Part shown: one piece after another, positions 1-14,500 of the stretch
How positions within the stretch are numbered: position 1 is the first letter of the stretch
Layout of the letters: each line of letters opens with the position of its first letter
Source: Diphasiastrum complanatum
Lineage: Eukaryota; Streptophyta; Lycopodiopsida; Lycopodiales; Lycopodiaceae
DNA length: 64,000 bases
Assembly (NCBI GenBank): GCA_029204225.1
Contig: CM055096.1
Coordinates: 76,357,521 to 76,421,520 of the forward strand
Direction: 5' to 3'
Made by a program: the position numbers and the translations under genes
Notes under the pieces: generated by a model
Database searches by the model: none
What the model was told of the DNA's origin: nothing
What the model saw: only the letters and a program-made list of their open reading frames with translations

Positions 1-1640
1 ACTATTGTCGATCACATACTGAAGATCAAAGAGATTCGTGACCAATTAGTAGCAGTTGGAGAGCGAGTACTGACATTGAATAGTCTGAGTGAGTCACATC
101 AGATGTTTGTGACGAGTATAGCCACAAGAGAAAATCTTCCAACCTATGAAGAACTAGGTGGATTGCTTTTGCAAGAAGAGCAACGTCAAGAGAACTTGAA
201 TCATCGTAACATAGGCTATGATCAAGCTCTTGCAGTTAGAGGATGAGGTGGAAGATTTGGTCGTGGAAGGTATCAATCGAGAGGAGGAAACTCAAGTCGG
301 GGATAATTTCAACAATTTCATGAGCAAGTCAATGATAGTCCAAATCGAGGCAATTGGAATCAAGGCCGAGGTCAAGGACGCGGCTATTCAAGACAAAATA
401 AACTTGAAAATTGTAGGTACTACAACAAACTTGGCCATTGGGAGTGTGAATGCTTCAAGAAACAAAAGGAGATAGAACAAAGAAAAGGCAAATGGCAAGC
501 GGGCAATTATGTTGATCAACATCAATTTGCTGATGATTATTATGAAGACAACTATGTTGATCAACATCAATACGATGATGATCAATATGAAAATGATATA
601 GGTGAGAGTTCAAACTTGTTCATTACAGTATTAATGAAAAGTGATGAAGCTGAGGATACCTGGTACATTGATAGTGGTGTGTCCAAGCACATGACTTCAA
701 GGAAAGAGTGGTTTTCAAAACTCAAGAAAACTCACAATGGTGATGAAGTTGGACAAGCCGATGGCCAATTACTATATGTTAAAGCATTTGGAGTGGTTTC
801 AATGAAGTTAGCCAGCAGGAAGATAAAGCGAATAAGAGATGTGCAATATGTACCTGGCTTAGCTAACAATCTACTATTTGTTGGGACGATGGCATATCAA
901 CAACTCAAGGTTGAGTTTGACAACGACAAATGTCTTGTCAAAGACATCAAGAATCACTACAAAGTGATTGCTATAGGAGCTAGAGTCGATGGGAATTGAC
1001 TCTACAAATTGAATGCGAGATCTTTTACTCAAGCTATGGTAAGCACTGTTGATAGTCGAAGTGACCTTTGGAATCAAAGGTTTGGTCATATTAGTGCTCA
1101 AAGCTTGCAAATCCTTAAAAGAGGTAATCTAGTTGTTGGATTGTCTGATATCTCTTTTAAAGAAAAAATTTGTGAGGGTTGCATTTTGGGAAAACAAGAG
1201 AGAGAGAGAGAGAAGAGCCAATGGCATTCTTGATCTTGTTCATAGTGATATGTGTGGACCACTACAAACTAGGTCCATTAGTGGTTGTTACTATTTCATC
1301 ACATTCATTGATGACTATAGTAGACATATCTGGATTTATTTCATAAGCAAGAAATCTGATGCTTTTGCCAAGTTTTAGAGAGTTCAAGGCTCTAGTTGAA
1401 AAACAAATAGGCTGTTATATTAAGACCCTCAGATCAGATGGTGGCGGTGAGTATTTTTCAACAGAGTTCATAAATTTTTGCAAGGATCAGAGGATCAAGA
1501 AACAAACTACTGCACCCTATTCACCACAATAGAATAGAGTTGCAAAACGGAAAAACAAATCCATTATGGAGATGGCTAGGGCAATGCTTAAGAGAAAAGG
1601 TTTGCCAAATACTTTTTGGGCAGAAGCATGCAATACAGCT
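1..1640 (+). pseudogene. Copia retrotransposon relic A: gag, protease and integrase N-part
   Basis: The left edge of the window lies inside a Copia polyprotein. Residues like DHILKIKEIRDQL followed by LPTYEELGGLLLQEE are the UBN2-type gag. A decayed zinc knuckle follows near 412-460, with Tyr in place of the second Cys (CRYYNKLGHWECEC). The aspartic protease starts near 658 (WYIDSGVSKHMTS). A GAG-pre-integrase block (LWNQRFGHISAQSL, about 1066) and the integrase core (DLVHSDMCGPLQT, about 1230) follow. The frame is broken several times; one break lies in a short GA expansion at 1197-1215 after the motif CILGK. Homology stops near 1640 (FWAEACNTAT), where an unrelated Copia copy begins. Internal to a retroelement and clearly non-functional. 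Confidence 0.85.
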
Positions 1641-4309
1641 ACTCCTCAAAATCTAGTACAAGACCTGCCTTCAGTTAGCAAGCCAACTTCTCCATGCGAA
1701 AGCTATATTATCAGCAAGCATGCTAGAAGTCCTTTCAGTTCAGACTCAGTTCATACATCCAAGGGCTTGCTTGACCTTGTACACAACGACATTTGTGGTC
1801 CGATGCAGACTGCTTCCACGGGGGGAGCTCTCTTTTTCCTAACCTTCATCAACGACTTCTCTCGAAGGACTGCAACCTACTATATGAAGAACAAATCCGA
1901 AGCATTCAAGTACTTCAAGCAGTTCAAGGCGTCTGTAGAAAACCAGACCTAGAGGAAGATCAAGACTCTATGCACAGATGGAGGGGGAGAGTACATCTCC
2001 ATAGAATTCAAGGAGTTCTTTAAGGCCAACAAGATACTTCAACAATACACAACCAGCTACTCACCTCAGCCCAATGGTGTAGTTGTGTGGAAGAATCGGA
2101 CACTCATCGAAAGTGCCAAGAGCATGTTGACCCATGCTTCTATTCCCAATAAATTCTGGACAAAAGCTGTTACTATAGCCGCCTATTTGCAGAATCAATC
2201 CATCACCAAAGCCCTGAATGACAAGACACCTTATGAGTTGTGGACAAGATCAAAACCATCACTCAAACATATTCGAGTGTTTGGATGCATCGCTTTCGTT
2301 CAGATCCCTGAGGATCTAAGACGAAAGCTTGATGACAAGAGCAAAAAAACGATCTTCATCGGCTATTCCCAAATCACAAGGCATACAAGCTCTACAATTT
2401 GGATACCGAGAAGGCATTCACCAGTAGAGATGTCATTTTCGTGGAAGACCAGTTCCTCGACCACAAAGGGAAAGCTGTTGATAATTTCGACTCACGGATT
2501 GAGCAACCAGTCAATTCCGATCTAGAGATTCAACTGTAGAATCTCGACGTTGACTCATACGATGAGTCAGAATCTCAACGAGTCAACCCACATTAGAGGA
2601 CTGAAGTTCAACCCAGAAGGTCAAATAGGTCCAGACAACCTCCATCCAGATTTATGGATGAACTGGCCTGGTACTTCATGCAGGAACCAAACACAGTTGC
2701 TGAGGCGATGTCTACTCCTGATGTTGACCAATTGAAAGCAACAATGGACATCAAATTTGACTCTTTGTTGGAGAATCAAACATGGACACTCACTGAGTTG
2801 TCAAAGGACCGAAAACCAATTCCATGCAAATGGATATTCAAGGCAAAGTACGACGCTGAAGGAAGGCTAAATTGTTACAAGGCCAGGCTAGTCGTCAAAG
2901 ACTTTTTCCAGATTCCAGATCTGGATTATTCAGAAACCTTTAGCCCTGTCGTCAAACATGCGTCGATCCGCCTACTCCTCTCCTTTGCAGCTGCAGTAGA
3001 TCTCGAAGTTCATCAGATGGATGTCCAAAACGCTTTCCTCAATGGAACCATCGAAGAGAAAATCTATATGACACAGCCAGAGGGATACGAACTCAACGAC
3101 AAGCAACATCACCTTGTATGCAGAATTCACAAGGTGCTCTACGGGCTGAAACAATCACCCAGAGACTAGTTCCAGAAGATCAATGCATTTCTGATAAAGA
3201 ATGGTTCTATCCCAAACTTAGCAGACTCGAATCTTTACTTCAAATCTGTATCAAAATACCTCATCATCATCACTCTCTATGTAGATGATACACTCTTATT
3301 CAGTAATAATCTAAATCTGATGAAGGATACAAAATGCATGCTGGCCCAGGAATACAAGATGACTGACATGGGTCCAGCCCACTATTGTCTCGGAATCCAA
3401 ATTCAACAAGATCGACCCAACAGACTGATCTTTATCAGTCAACAACGATATCTCAACAACGTGCTGAAAAAGTATGGAATGGCCAACTACAAACCCAGTC
3501 ACTTTCCACTAGACCCTAGACTAAAACTCTCAAAGGAATAGTCTCCTCAAACTGAGGCAGAAAAAGAGGAGATGAAGCACTACTCATTTCAATCTATCAT
3601 CAACTCACTGATGTACGCAATGATCTGCACGCGACCAGACCTTGCATATTCAATCAGTACACTTAGCTAGTTCCTGTTAAATCCAAGCATAGCTCATTGG
3701 AAAGCGCTAACAAAGGTCATGAAGTACATTCAAGCAACGACAACTCTCAGCATCTGCTATGGAGACAGCCAAACTGCCAATATCCTTGAAGCCTACACAT
3801 ATGCAGATTGGGCAGGAGATGTTGACACCAGAAAATCAACTTCTGGATTTATATTTTTATACAACCAAGGCCCAATCTCATGGAACAGCCAGAAGCAGAC
3901 CTCAATTGCATTATCATCAATAGCATCTGAATACATAGCTGCCACAAATGCAACCAAAGAGACGATCTGGCTTAGGCAATTGCTTGCAGACCTCAATCTT
4001 GCACAACTACTTCCTACAACAATTTATTGTGACAATCAAAGCACAATAGTGCTATCTCTCAATCCGAGATTTCACTCTCGAGAAATCAGGTATCACTACC
4101 TTAGAGAGAAAGTGCACAGTAAGGAAGTAGTATTGATTTTCTGTAGAACAAATCACATGGCAGTAAATTACTTCACAAAGGTTCTATCAAAGGAGCAACA
4201 TCTTAGATTTAGTGATATGTTAAATCTGAAGATCAAAGTTTTTCAGGATCCACATCAAGGGGGAGTGTTAGATTTTTTATGCTCAATCTTAAACAAATCG
4301 TTCAAGTAA
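1641..4309 (+). pseudogene. Copia retrotransposon relic B: integrase, reverse transcriptase, RNase H
   Basis: A second, Tnt1-like Copia pol starts within the first one. It restarts before the integrase core (DLVHNDICGPMQT, about 1771), so the integrase is present twice in a row. It continues through the integrase C-part (KNRTLIESAKSML), the reverse transcriptase (QMDVQNAFLNGTI near 3015; catalytic LYVDD near 3280) and RNase H (YADWAGDVDTRKSTSGF; IYCDNQSTIVLSLNP). In-frame stops sit near 1950, 3167, 3539 and 3668. At 3167 the family has Trp and here reads TAG; at 3668 a Gln-type codon reads TAG, as expected from C-to-T decay of methylated DNA. The last residues run directly into a polypurine tract. 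Non-functional. Confidence 0.88.
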
Positions 4310-4640
4310 TGAGCATCCTGAAAAATTGAAGGCCGACAACATATTTTTAGGCTTTCACATTTTTTCCTTTGAGAATTTCTATGACTTAGAAATCATTTTT
4401 AAGACACCTTTGTCTTTTTTCGTCTTTTTCGCTCCTTAGCGAAAAATGCGACACATTGGCCAAGTAAGAATGTCCCATGCCTCTTTGGAGCTGGAACAAT
4501 TAGCTACATGAGCTATTTGTGAATCTTTAAGATTTAGAGATACAATGGCAAGAGCTTTGCCATCCTTAGCTTCCCAGGTGGTTAGCATGTCATGTTCAGC
4601 CAGCTTGGCTATTGAACCGTTGACGTATCCCCAGAGTTTT
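4256..4640 (+). repeat. Polypurine tract and start of a Copia 3' LTR
   Basis: The purine run AAGGGGGAG at about 4257-4265 ends immediately before TGTTAGATTTT at 4266. A polypurine tract abutting a TG-starting LTR is the standard 3' end of a Copia element, here element B. The right end of the LTR cannot be fixed because no second copy lies in the window; 4640 is only a guess. Confidence 0.5.
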
Positions 4641-4798
4641 TTTTTTTTGTGAGTATCATCTTCATCTTGAATTTCTACATGTGGAAGTCATCACTGTTGA
4701 ACTTGTTGATCAAGCGAATTTCTGCAGATGTTCCTTCCATGATGAATGATCTAAGTATAATAAAACAGTTTCAAATACTAATAGTAGTTTGGAACGAT

Positions 4799-4868
4799 GG
4801 CTCTGATACCACTCTGTTGGAGGGCTCTCGAAGAAATTAGGTGCGAAATAGGAAACAGAGCTCCAACA
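4799..4868 (-). repeat. Minus-strand primer binding site and small inverted repeat
   Basis: GGCTCTGATACCA at 4799-4811 is the reverse complement of the initiator-tRNA-Met primer site used by many plant LTR elements. It is followed by TGTTGGAG (4815-4822), which pairs with CTCCAACA (4861-4868). This could be the 5' LTR start of a minus-strand element, but no internal coding region lies on the expected side. Confidence 0.35.
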
Positions 4869-5862
<994 letters not shown>

Positions 5863-6037
5863 ATTAATGTCTTTTCCATGCCAAAAGGCATATAAGATGA
5901 ACGAGTACATCAGATAAAGTTGGACACAAGATGGATCAGTGCCGTCAAAGCAAAATAACAAAACTAACTAAGAAGAGATTCATATAGCCATGATTATATG
6001 GTGCGTAGACCATTTACATGTTCAACTGGACATCTCT

Positions 6038-6992
6038 TCATTTCTCTATCTCAAATTCTATCTCAGAAATCTTCTCATTAACTATAGGCTTCCGATCGAC
6101 AAGTCTGATAATACCATCACGATAGATAAGCCGCTTGCCAGTTGATAGAGCTTCTTGTCTTGCCTTCTACGTTCTTGAACTTGGATGAAGGTAAGATCTA
6201 CGTCTAAGTAGACTTTGGTATCCCGCAATTGGAATATCTTCTCTAAAACTTCACATCGGTGAGTATCCAGGTCCTTCTTAGGTCGCCAGGTAGTTTCCAT
6301 ACCTTTGTTATGGTGTTGAAGATTTCCTTCCAAAAACCTCTCAGCTTCTTTGACATCATTTTGAGAGTTCGGGATACCTCTAACACGAACATTGAGAGCT
6401 TTATGTTCTCGCAGATGGCTCTCAGTGAACGTGGCTGACATAAACGAAGGTGAAGGCAAAGGTGGAGAGATAATTGTAGACGAACCTTTAAGCACATCTG
6501 CCCATGACCGAACAATCGTATGGTGCTGTTCCACCTGATTTTCAAGGTGTTGGATTTTAGCTGAAGTAGCGATTTGAAAAGAAGCTTCACTTTTTATAAC
6601 TACAACTTCGTTCTTGAGTTCTTGAGTTCTTGAATGGAAGTATCCAACTCCTGAAGATGCGATTGTACCCCTAGAAGTAGAGAATCATGAGAAGCCAGTT
6701 GCTCTCTGTGATTGTTAAGGTATTCAAATGGACGGAGTTGATCATCCCGAAGAAGTTTGACCAAGGCATATGGAGGGAAAGAAACAAGTGCTACTGGAGT
6801 GTCTGGAGTCAAGGGAATAGCTACAGTAGTTTCACTATTATCAAGAACAGGGTTTGATGGGGAGAGAGGAACTGCAACAAACATAGAAGGAGAAGGGGTA
6901 GGCGGATCTGGCTGTAAGGAAGATGCTAAAGCCATGCTGGAAATAGAGGATGGTTTAGGAGTAGAGGCAACGACTCCTTTGCGACGTGACAT
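6038..6992 (-). pseudogene. LINE ORF1-like coiled-coil protein, frameshifted
   Basis: Read on the minus strand from an ATG at 6992, the protein starts with a Ser/Pro-rich head (MSRRKGVVASTPKPSS). It then has a coiled-coil segment (HLQELDTSIQELKN), a block WADVLKG, and a C-terminal region resembling the RRM and C-terminal domains of non-LTR retrotransposon ORF1 (LNVRVRGIPN; KVYLDVDLTFIQVQERRR; KRLIYRDG). The frame is broken by a perfect 8-bp tandem duplication of TTCTTGAG at 6611-6626 and again near 6140, after which the tail continues in another frame to a stop at 6038-6040. About 315 codons in all. No reverse transcriptase follows. LINE assignment is from motif memory; a host gene relic is not excluded. 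Confidence 0.5.
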
Positions 6993-7077
6993 ATCTTATT
7001 GTGATGGAGGAGGGTGCTCAGACCTGCAGAAGATCAGCAATAGCGAGGGCACACCTGCAACGACAGGGCACTAGCGT

Positions 7078-7245
7078 TGGACAACGATGGAGCAGTCGCG
7101 ATGGGTAGCGATGGAGCAGATCCGCAACAACAGGGTAGAGCAGCGATGGAGGGCCAACAACTCAGGGTAGAAAAGTAGCGATGGAGGCCCAGCAGGGCAA
7201 CGATGGAGGGCCAACAACAACAACGATGGAGGGTGCCCACAACAG
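7078..7245. repeat. Degenerate short tandem repeat (GCGATGGAGGGCC type)
   Basis: About six imperfect copies of a unit centred on CGATGGAGGGCCAACAAC, with spacing of roughly 20-40 bp. It sits just upstream, on the minus strand, of the LINE-like ORF and next to a GA tract. Confidence 0.6.
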
Positions 7246-7290
7246 AGCATTCGCCATCCCTGGCGCTGACCACTGTGTGAGTGAGTGAGT

Positions 7291-8222
<932 letters not shown>

Positions 8223-8308
8223 GAACACATTTCTAAACTCAAACTCTCATGCAATAAACTCCCATGAACACATTTCTAAACTCAAACTCTCATGCAATAA
8301 ACTCCCAT
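8223..8308. repeat. Perfect 43-bp tandem duplication in the promoter region
   Basis: The 43 bases at 8223-8265 recur without a mismatch at 8266-8308; each copy begins GAACACATTTC and ends AACTCCCAT. The duplication ends 182 bp before the SPC25 start codon. Identity of the two copies implies a recent event. Confidence 0.97.
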
Positions 8309-8457
8309 CTTTGGGAGAAGCATAGAGAGAGAGCTTATTGTATAGAGCAAAGTAACAAAGTGTGAATAAAAGGTATGTTCACATAGGCCATTAATTAGGG
8401 CTTGGGACCCAAGTTCTCTCAGATACTTTTCTGCCTTCCTTTCGTTATTTCTTCTGT

Positions 8458-8489
<32 letters not shown>

Positions 8490-8490
8490 G
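8309..8490 (+). promoter_or_regulatory. Likely core promoter and 5' leader of SPC25
   Basis: The 182 bp before the start codon contain no other gene. The leader ends with a pyrimidine-rich part (about 8410-8455), then a GA run and three GAGATA hexamers that run directly into the ATG at 8491. GA-rich leaders are known targets of plant BPC/GAGA-binding proteins; that role here is inference. No strong TATA box was recognised, so the start site is unplaced. Confidence 0.45.
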
Positions 8491-8577
8491 ATGGGCTCGG
8501 AAGCTGGAGCTAAGAAGACGATTAACCTGAACGATCACTATGCAATCAAGCGTATCTTGGATGAGACCGTCTCTGAG
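8491..8577 (+). CDS. SPC25: SPC25 exon 1
   Basis: Encodes residues 1-29, starting MGSEAGAKK and ending DETVSE. The donor is GAG|GTAAGT at 8577/8578, phase 0. The following intron is 23,818 bp. Confidence 0.93.
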
Positions 8578-11500
8578 GTAAGTGAGTGCACCTTTACAGC
8601 ATTTTCCTATGAATTTTTCTTCCAAAAAACAACAATTCTGCTTGCTTTTTTGACGTTGTTCTCAGAAAGCTTCAGATCGCTTCCGTCTGTCTGTTGTGGT
8701 TTATTGTGGATCAATTCTGTGGGAGGCACAATGCCACCACTGCAGGCGGCTGGAATATTTGAACAAGCATTGTGCTTTGGCTGAAAAATATGATTGGCCA
8801 GGGCATTCTGAATGATTATGTCGTTGCCCCTTCGATATTGTAACAGTTACGAATAGTGGAATCGGCCTTGGTGAGCCGTTCCGCCAGGAACCTCTGTCAG
8901 GAGCTGGGTAGGGCAAGCGGGCTTCCGGGTGCAGCCGGCATATTGGATTGCAGGGATTCCTAGGTGGAATTTACCAATTAAGGGTGGTTCCAGGGCTCAG
9001 TAGAAAACTTTTTTGTTTTTCTGTTTTGGTAACTTTCTGCAAGGAGCTGGTTCTGGATGTAACCATGTTGGTGATGACATTAGCAGGTTGGTCACGTCCC
9101 TAACCTTCATGGTCATGACATCAGCAAGGAGCAACTGATGCCGATGACCGTCATGGTGATGACCAAAAGGCACCTGAGGGGATTCTGGACGGCAACCTAT
9201 TTTCTCTTGCACTAAAATTATGGAGATTGCTGGTACACTGCCATAGAAAGTGATGCTGTCAAAGAAGCTCTTCAATGCATGGCATTTAGCTTGCCTTTAT
9301 GTGTTGCTTAATATGCTTGCCATGGTCAAAGAGGTAGCAAGATGAAAGCTTCCACCTCAACTTGGAGGCTAGTACAAAGTGAATATGCCAAGGCATTCCA
9401 TGGAACATTGTCTGTTTGCTAGTTAACTCGCTTCAGATGTGGCCCGTTGTGTGCATACACCAAACCCTAGATTGTTTCTTTATAACATATGTTGATGATA
9501 GGCTTGACACATCATCCAAGTAGAGATCACTAGAGTTTTAGGGCTTGAGTAAGTACTTCGACTAAATTGAATTATTTTGAGCATTTGAAGTTTGAGTGGA
9601 CAACAAACATGTGAATTGATAGAATTAGTTGGTTATTCACGCACAGGTTCCTCCTATTGCCATTTCGAATCTTGGAAGACTTTTGAAAAGTTTACATGGA
9701 ACTAATCTCCCATCTAATACGCTAAATCATTCCCTCAAAGAAATGGTGAATTTAACGTGCCGGTCTCATTCCTAGGAATGCATACGCAATGTGTGATTGT
9801 GTTGATATGGTAGGGCTTGTCATAAGAACTAAACCTTAAACTAATATAAAAGTAATAAAAGGCCATTAAAAAAATTGTAGAACCAAGTTCAATCAACTAA
9901 TAAAACTACGATATACCCTAAATATATCCTATAGCCTTTATCGGATGTTTGCAATCATCCTTGGGCCCAAATCAGAGAGTTCTAGAGCCGAAGAGTTGCT
10001 GTTTAGTCAACGAGGTTGTTTATAGATGGGCTATTTAAATTGTACGGTCTACCTTCCGACATAGTCAGCGACCAGGACAATAAGTTTAATGGAAATTTTT
10101 GGAGGGCAATATTCCATCATCTCCATACTAAACTTAACATGAGTACCACTGACCATCCACAGACGGACGGTCAAACAAAAAGAGTAAATCAGGTGCTGGA
10201 GGATATGCTTCGTGCATACGTTAGCAAAAAACAGACTAATTGGAAGGAGTATCTCTATCATGCCTATGACATGAAATATTGGGCCCCCTTTTTACCTCAA
10301 TTCAAGTCATAAAACGATTTTTTGAAGGCCTTCAAAAAATACTAGCCTTCTTTCATTTAGATTTTAAATCACTTGTCCTTATCATATCATCATTACAAGT
10401 AGAGTTAGAGGAGAGTTAGTGGGTGGGTTAGAATTTGTAGATCTAATTTACACCATTGGATGTGCCATGTCATATGGACCATTCTATCTCGATTGTCATT
10501 CTCTTATTGGTACACATGTCGTCATTAACACTAATTATAAGTAGTGAAGAGGCCCTTTTTGAGTCCAATTAAGGCCCTAATGTTACGTCTTTTCGTATGC
10601 ATAAGAGACCACATGCTCTAGTTCCACTCACAAGCCGAAGTAAAACAATCCTGAGCAAGGATGTGAGTGGCAAGAGCAATAATTTATGGGGCAAATCTGC
10701 CCACCACACCATGTGAGCAAGTCTTGCAAGTACTCATCATAAGACAAACTTAAGATGGCTTGAATAACTAAATACCCATGGTTACACAAATCTCGACCTT
10801 TTGGGACAAAGTGACCTATGGATTAACTTTAGCATAGTCATTTATTTCTAACAGATTATGCTTTTTCTGTCTTGGCAATCATCTTGTCAATGATTGTCCT
10901 CGTCGCACGGACATGAAGCTCCATGTTTTACAACAGCGTCAAGATAAGGATAAGGATGAGGAAATTTTGGAAGACTTATTTGTAAGTGACGATGAGTAGG
11001 CAGCCTGTATAGTTTTTCTTTCTTTTGCATGTATATAAGTTCGGGCATGAGGGTATGTCTCATGTCTTAAAGGGGGAGTGACCATCTGTTGAGGGTCCTC
11101 TTGTTACCTATATGCAAATAAAGAGAATGGAGTTTCAGTATTTGTGGTTGTGTTATGTGAATGTTGATTCCAGTTTTGATTCTTATGTTGGTAATAATCA
11201 GATAAGCACACTCACTAATAAACCACCAAAGTACTCGGTAGATGGTGACCAATTGACTCTTGAGTATTGTATCTCAATGATGGTGGTGTAGAACTTCATG
11301 AAGTAAAATATGACAATATCTCAAAATAGAAGTTCTCATTGTAATGAATTATCCCAGTGACCAGATTTGTGCTATAAGTGAAAAATCTGAGATATCATAG
11401 TTGCAGAAGTGAACTAGACCTATGTGAGAAATCTTATCCAAGTGAACTAGACCATCATTTGTTGACCTGTAACACTCTCTGTGAATGGATATGGATGAGA

Positions 11501-14500
11501 GAAATGTTAGAAATAAATGACTATGCTGAAGTTAATCCATAGGTTACTTTGACCCAAAAGGTCGAGATTTGTGTAACCATGAGTATTTAGTTATTTAGGC
11601 CATTTTAAGTTTGTCTTAAGTTCAGTTGGACCCAATCTTGGTCATGTACTAACTCGTGGGTCCTTAGGGGTCTAATTTTGTTTAGGGGCCCTATCTTGAC
11701 TTTTGGGTGTGCCCTACATTTAGTAAGTGGTTAACCTTAGGGTTTGGTGGCATTTGGTCACATCCAGGTAGAGTACTTAGATGCTCATTGTGTATTCCAT
11801 TTTTGAACAGTTTGGCTAAGCATTGCTCTCCATTGCTCTTGTTGCTGTTGTCTCTCTCTCTCTCTTAGAGTTGGGCGCCAAGCCTCTTCTCTCTTGTTTT
11901 TTGTGGAGATTGATTGATAACTAGATCTTGGTGACTTGATTCTTGCTTTCCTACATGGTATCAGAGCTACCGGATCTGCAGCAATCTTGTTTGTTGGCGC
12001 CCTACCAGAAGAGGAGCTTTTCTGCTTTTTGTTGTGAAATTTCAGCATCTTGCTGATCTTTTCAAGTGGAGTTTGGATCAGCTTTTTTGTCTCTTTTTAG
12101 GTTGAAGGAGGGCGGCTATCAGAGATCTTGGAGGAGCAATTTTTGGCACCAAAAAATTAGAATCTCAAATCTGATTTTTATGCAACCAGTTTTCAACAAG
12201 TTTTGTTTGGAGGAGGGCGCCCAAAAATCTGCTACTGATTTTTGGTTGTGGTGTCTCCTTATCTTGCTGCTTTTGTTTTCAGGTTTGCATTTGTGTAGGA
12301 GGGCGCCCAAAATTCAGCAAACCCTATTCAGGGTTAGGTCAACTTGTGGCTGGAAATTTGCAGATTCTCAGCAAGCAGTAGGGCGCTTTCAACAGCCCTA
12401 TTGGAGTGTGTGTTGATCACACTATTTGGCTTCCTAATTGGGTTTCGGTGTAGGCTTCAATCGAAGCTAACCTAATTTTCAGGAAGCTGGTTTTTTTGTG
12501 CAGAAAGACAGCCATCTATCCATTATCTTTTGGGCACTTTGGTTGCAGATTGAAAGACATCTTGTGCTCCTACTTTCAGCTCTTTGTTTGCTACAAATTT
12601 TTGAGTAAATTTGGTTGTGGAAAGGCTCTCTTTCTTATCTACTACAAGCTGAAATTTTGTTGGAGGTAATGGCTAAAGAATCGGAAGCTATCGGTTCCTT
12701 GTTTAGTGAAGATCGGTCGGATGGCACAAACTACTCCTTGTGGAGTTACATGATGAAAAATCTTCTCAGAGCGAAAGGGCTGTGGGATTTGGTCAATGGT
12801 GATGAGGAAAGGCCTCCGTCTTTGGCACCTCCTACACCTCGTGGATCATCATCATCAACATCATCTTCTACATCTTCGTAAGAACAAAAGAAGTGGGATA
12901 GAAGGAATGCACAAGCACATTCTATGGTTGCTCTTGCTGTGAAAAGATCTATCTTACCTCATATTAGGTCTTGTAAGACATTTAAAAGTGCGTGGGATAC
13001 ACTTTATACTATGTATAGAGTCAAAAATCTAGCAAGAGTGGTGTATCTTAGAAATCAGCTTTCTTTGTTGAAGATGCAAAAAGGGGATCAAGTGACCAAT
13101 CACTGACGAAGATCAAGGATCTTCGTGAGGAGCTTCTCAATATTGATGAGATAATTGAGGATGCTCAATTTGTTTCCATTACTCTCAACTCATTACCTTC
13201 ATCTTATCTTCCATTTGTTTCATCTTTGAGTATCTCTCTTAGGGGACAACAACTCTCCTTTGATGACCTTGTTGGGCTGCTTCTTCAAGAGAGCAAACGA
13301 GGCAAAACTTTGCGGGTGACACTCAACAAGATCAAGCTTTCTTCACGAAAGGCAAGGGCAAAGGCAAGTCAAAAGGAAACAGGAAACCTCCCTCCAAGGA
13401 TGAGCAAAAGCCCGTTGGAGGTCAAAATGTTAACACTCAAAAGAAGAAAGGGAAATGCCATTATTGCAAAAGGTATGGGCACTTCATCAAGGATTGTAAG
13501 AAGAAGCTTGCAAAAGATGAGAGTAAAGGAATCGATACCAGTGCTTCACTTGCTACTTTGGAGCAAGAGCTTGAAGCTAGTGGTGATCTCTTCAACCAAA
13601 ACTATGCTTTTGTGTCTAATACTGCTTCTGTACTACTACATCTATGAGGAATTCAGATTCTGTTTTGCAAGTTGCTGATTTTCAGCCCATTGAATGGGTG
13701 ATTGATAGTGGTGCTACTCGTCATATGACTTCTCGCAAAGAAGCATTCACTAAATTAGTGAAAGTGCAAAATGGAAGTAAGGTACAATGTGCGGATGATG
13801 CATCTTATTCTATTCATGGAATTGGAATTGTAGCCATCGTTCTGCCTAATGGTGAAGAAAAGTACATTAAGAATGTGCTTTATGTTCCGGGAATCAAGAA
13901 GAATCTTCTTTCGGTTTCAACTATGTTGAAGCAAGGACTAGTTGTTGAGTTCAAAGAAGATAAGTGTCTTGTCAAGGATCCTAAAAGATCACTCTTGATT
14001 ATTGTTTCGGGAACAATGCATGCTGGCTTCTTCATTATGGATACCTATGAGCGACGAATTCCCTCTACATGTCTTGTTGCTTCTGCATCACAATCATTGG
14101 AGTTGGCTGAATTGTGGCACGCAAGGTTTGGGCATCTCAACTTTGCAAGTTTGAAGAAGCTGAAAACATTTAATATGGTAGAAGACATTCTTACTATTGA
14201 GCAGTCGGAAGGGCATGTATGCGAGGGGTGCATACTTGGAAAGTTTCAAAGGAAACCTTCTCCAATTGATGGAACTATAAGGGTTCTTGATAAATTTGAT
14301 TTGGTTCATAGTGATGTTTGTGGTCCAATGAGGACCGAATCCATTGGAAAGTGTATCTATTTGTGACTTTTATTGATGACTTTTCCCGTTTTACATGGAT
14401 CTATCCTATGAAGGCTAAATCGGAAGTTTTTCAACATTTCAAAGATTTTCTAGCAATGGTGGAAAATCAGTTTGGGCATTCTATGAAGACCCTACGCACC

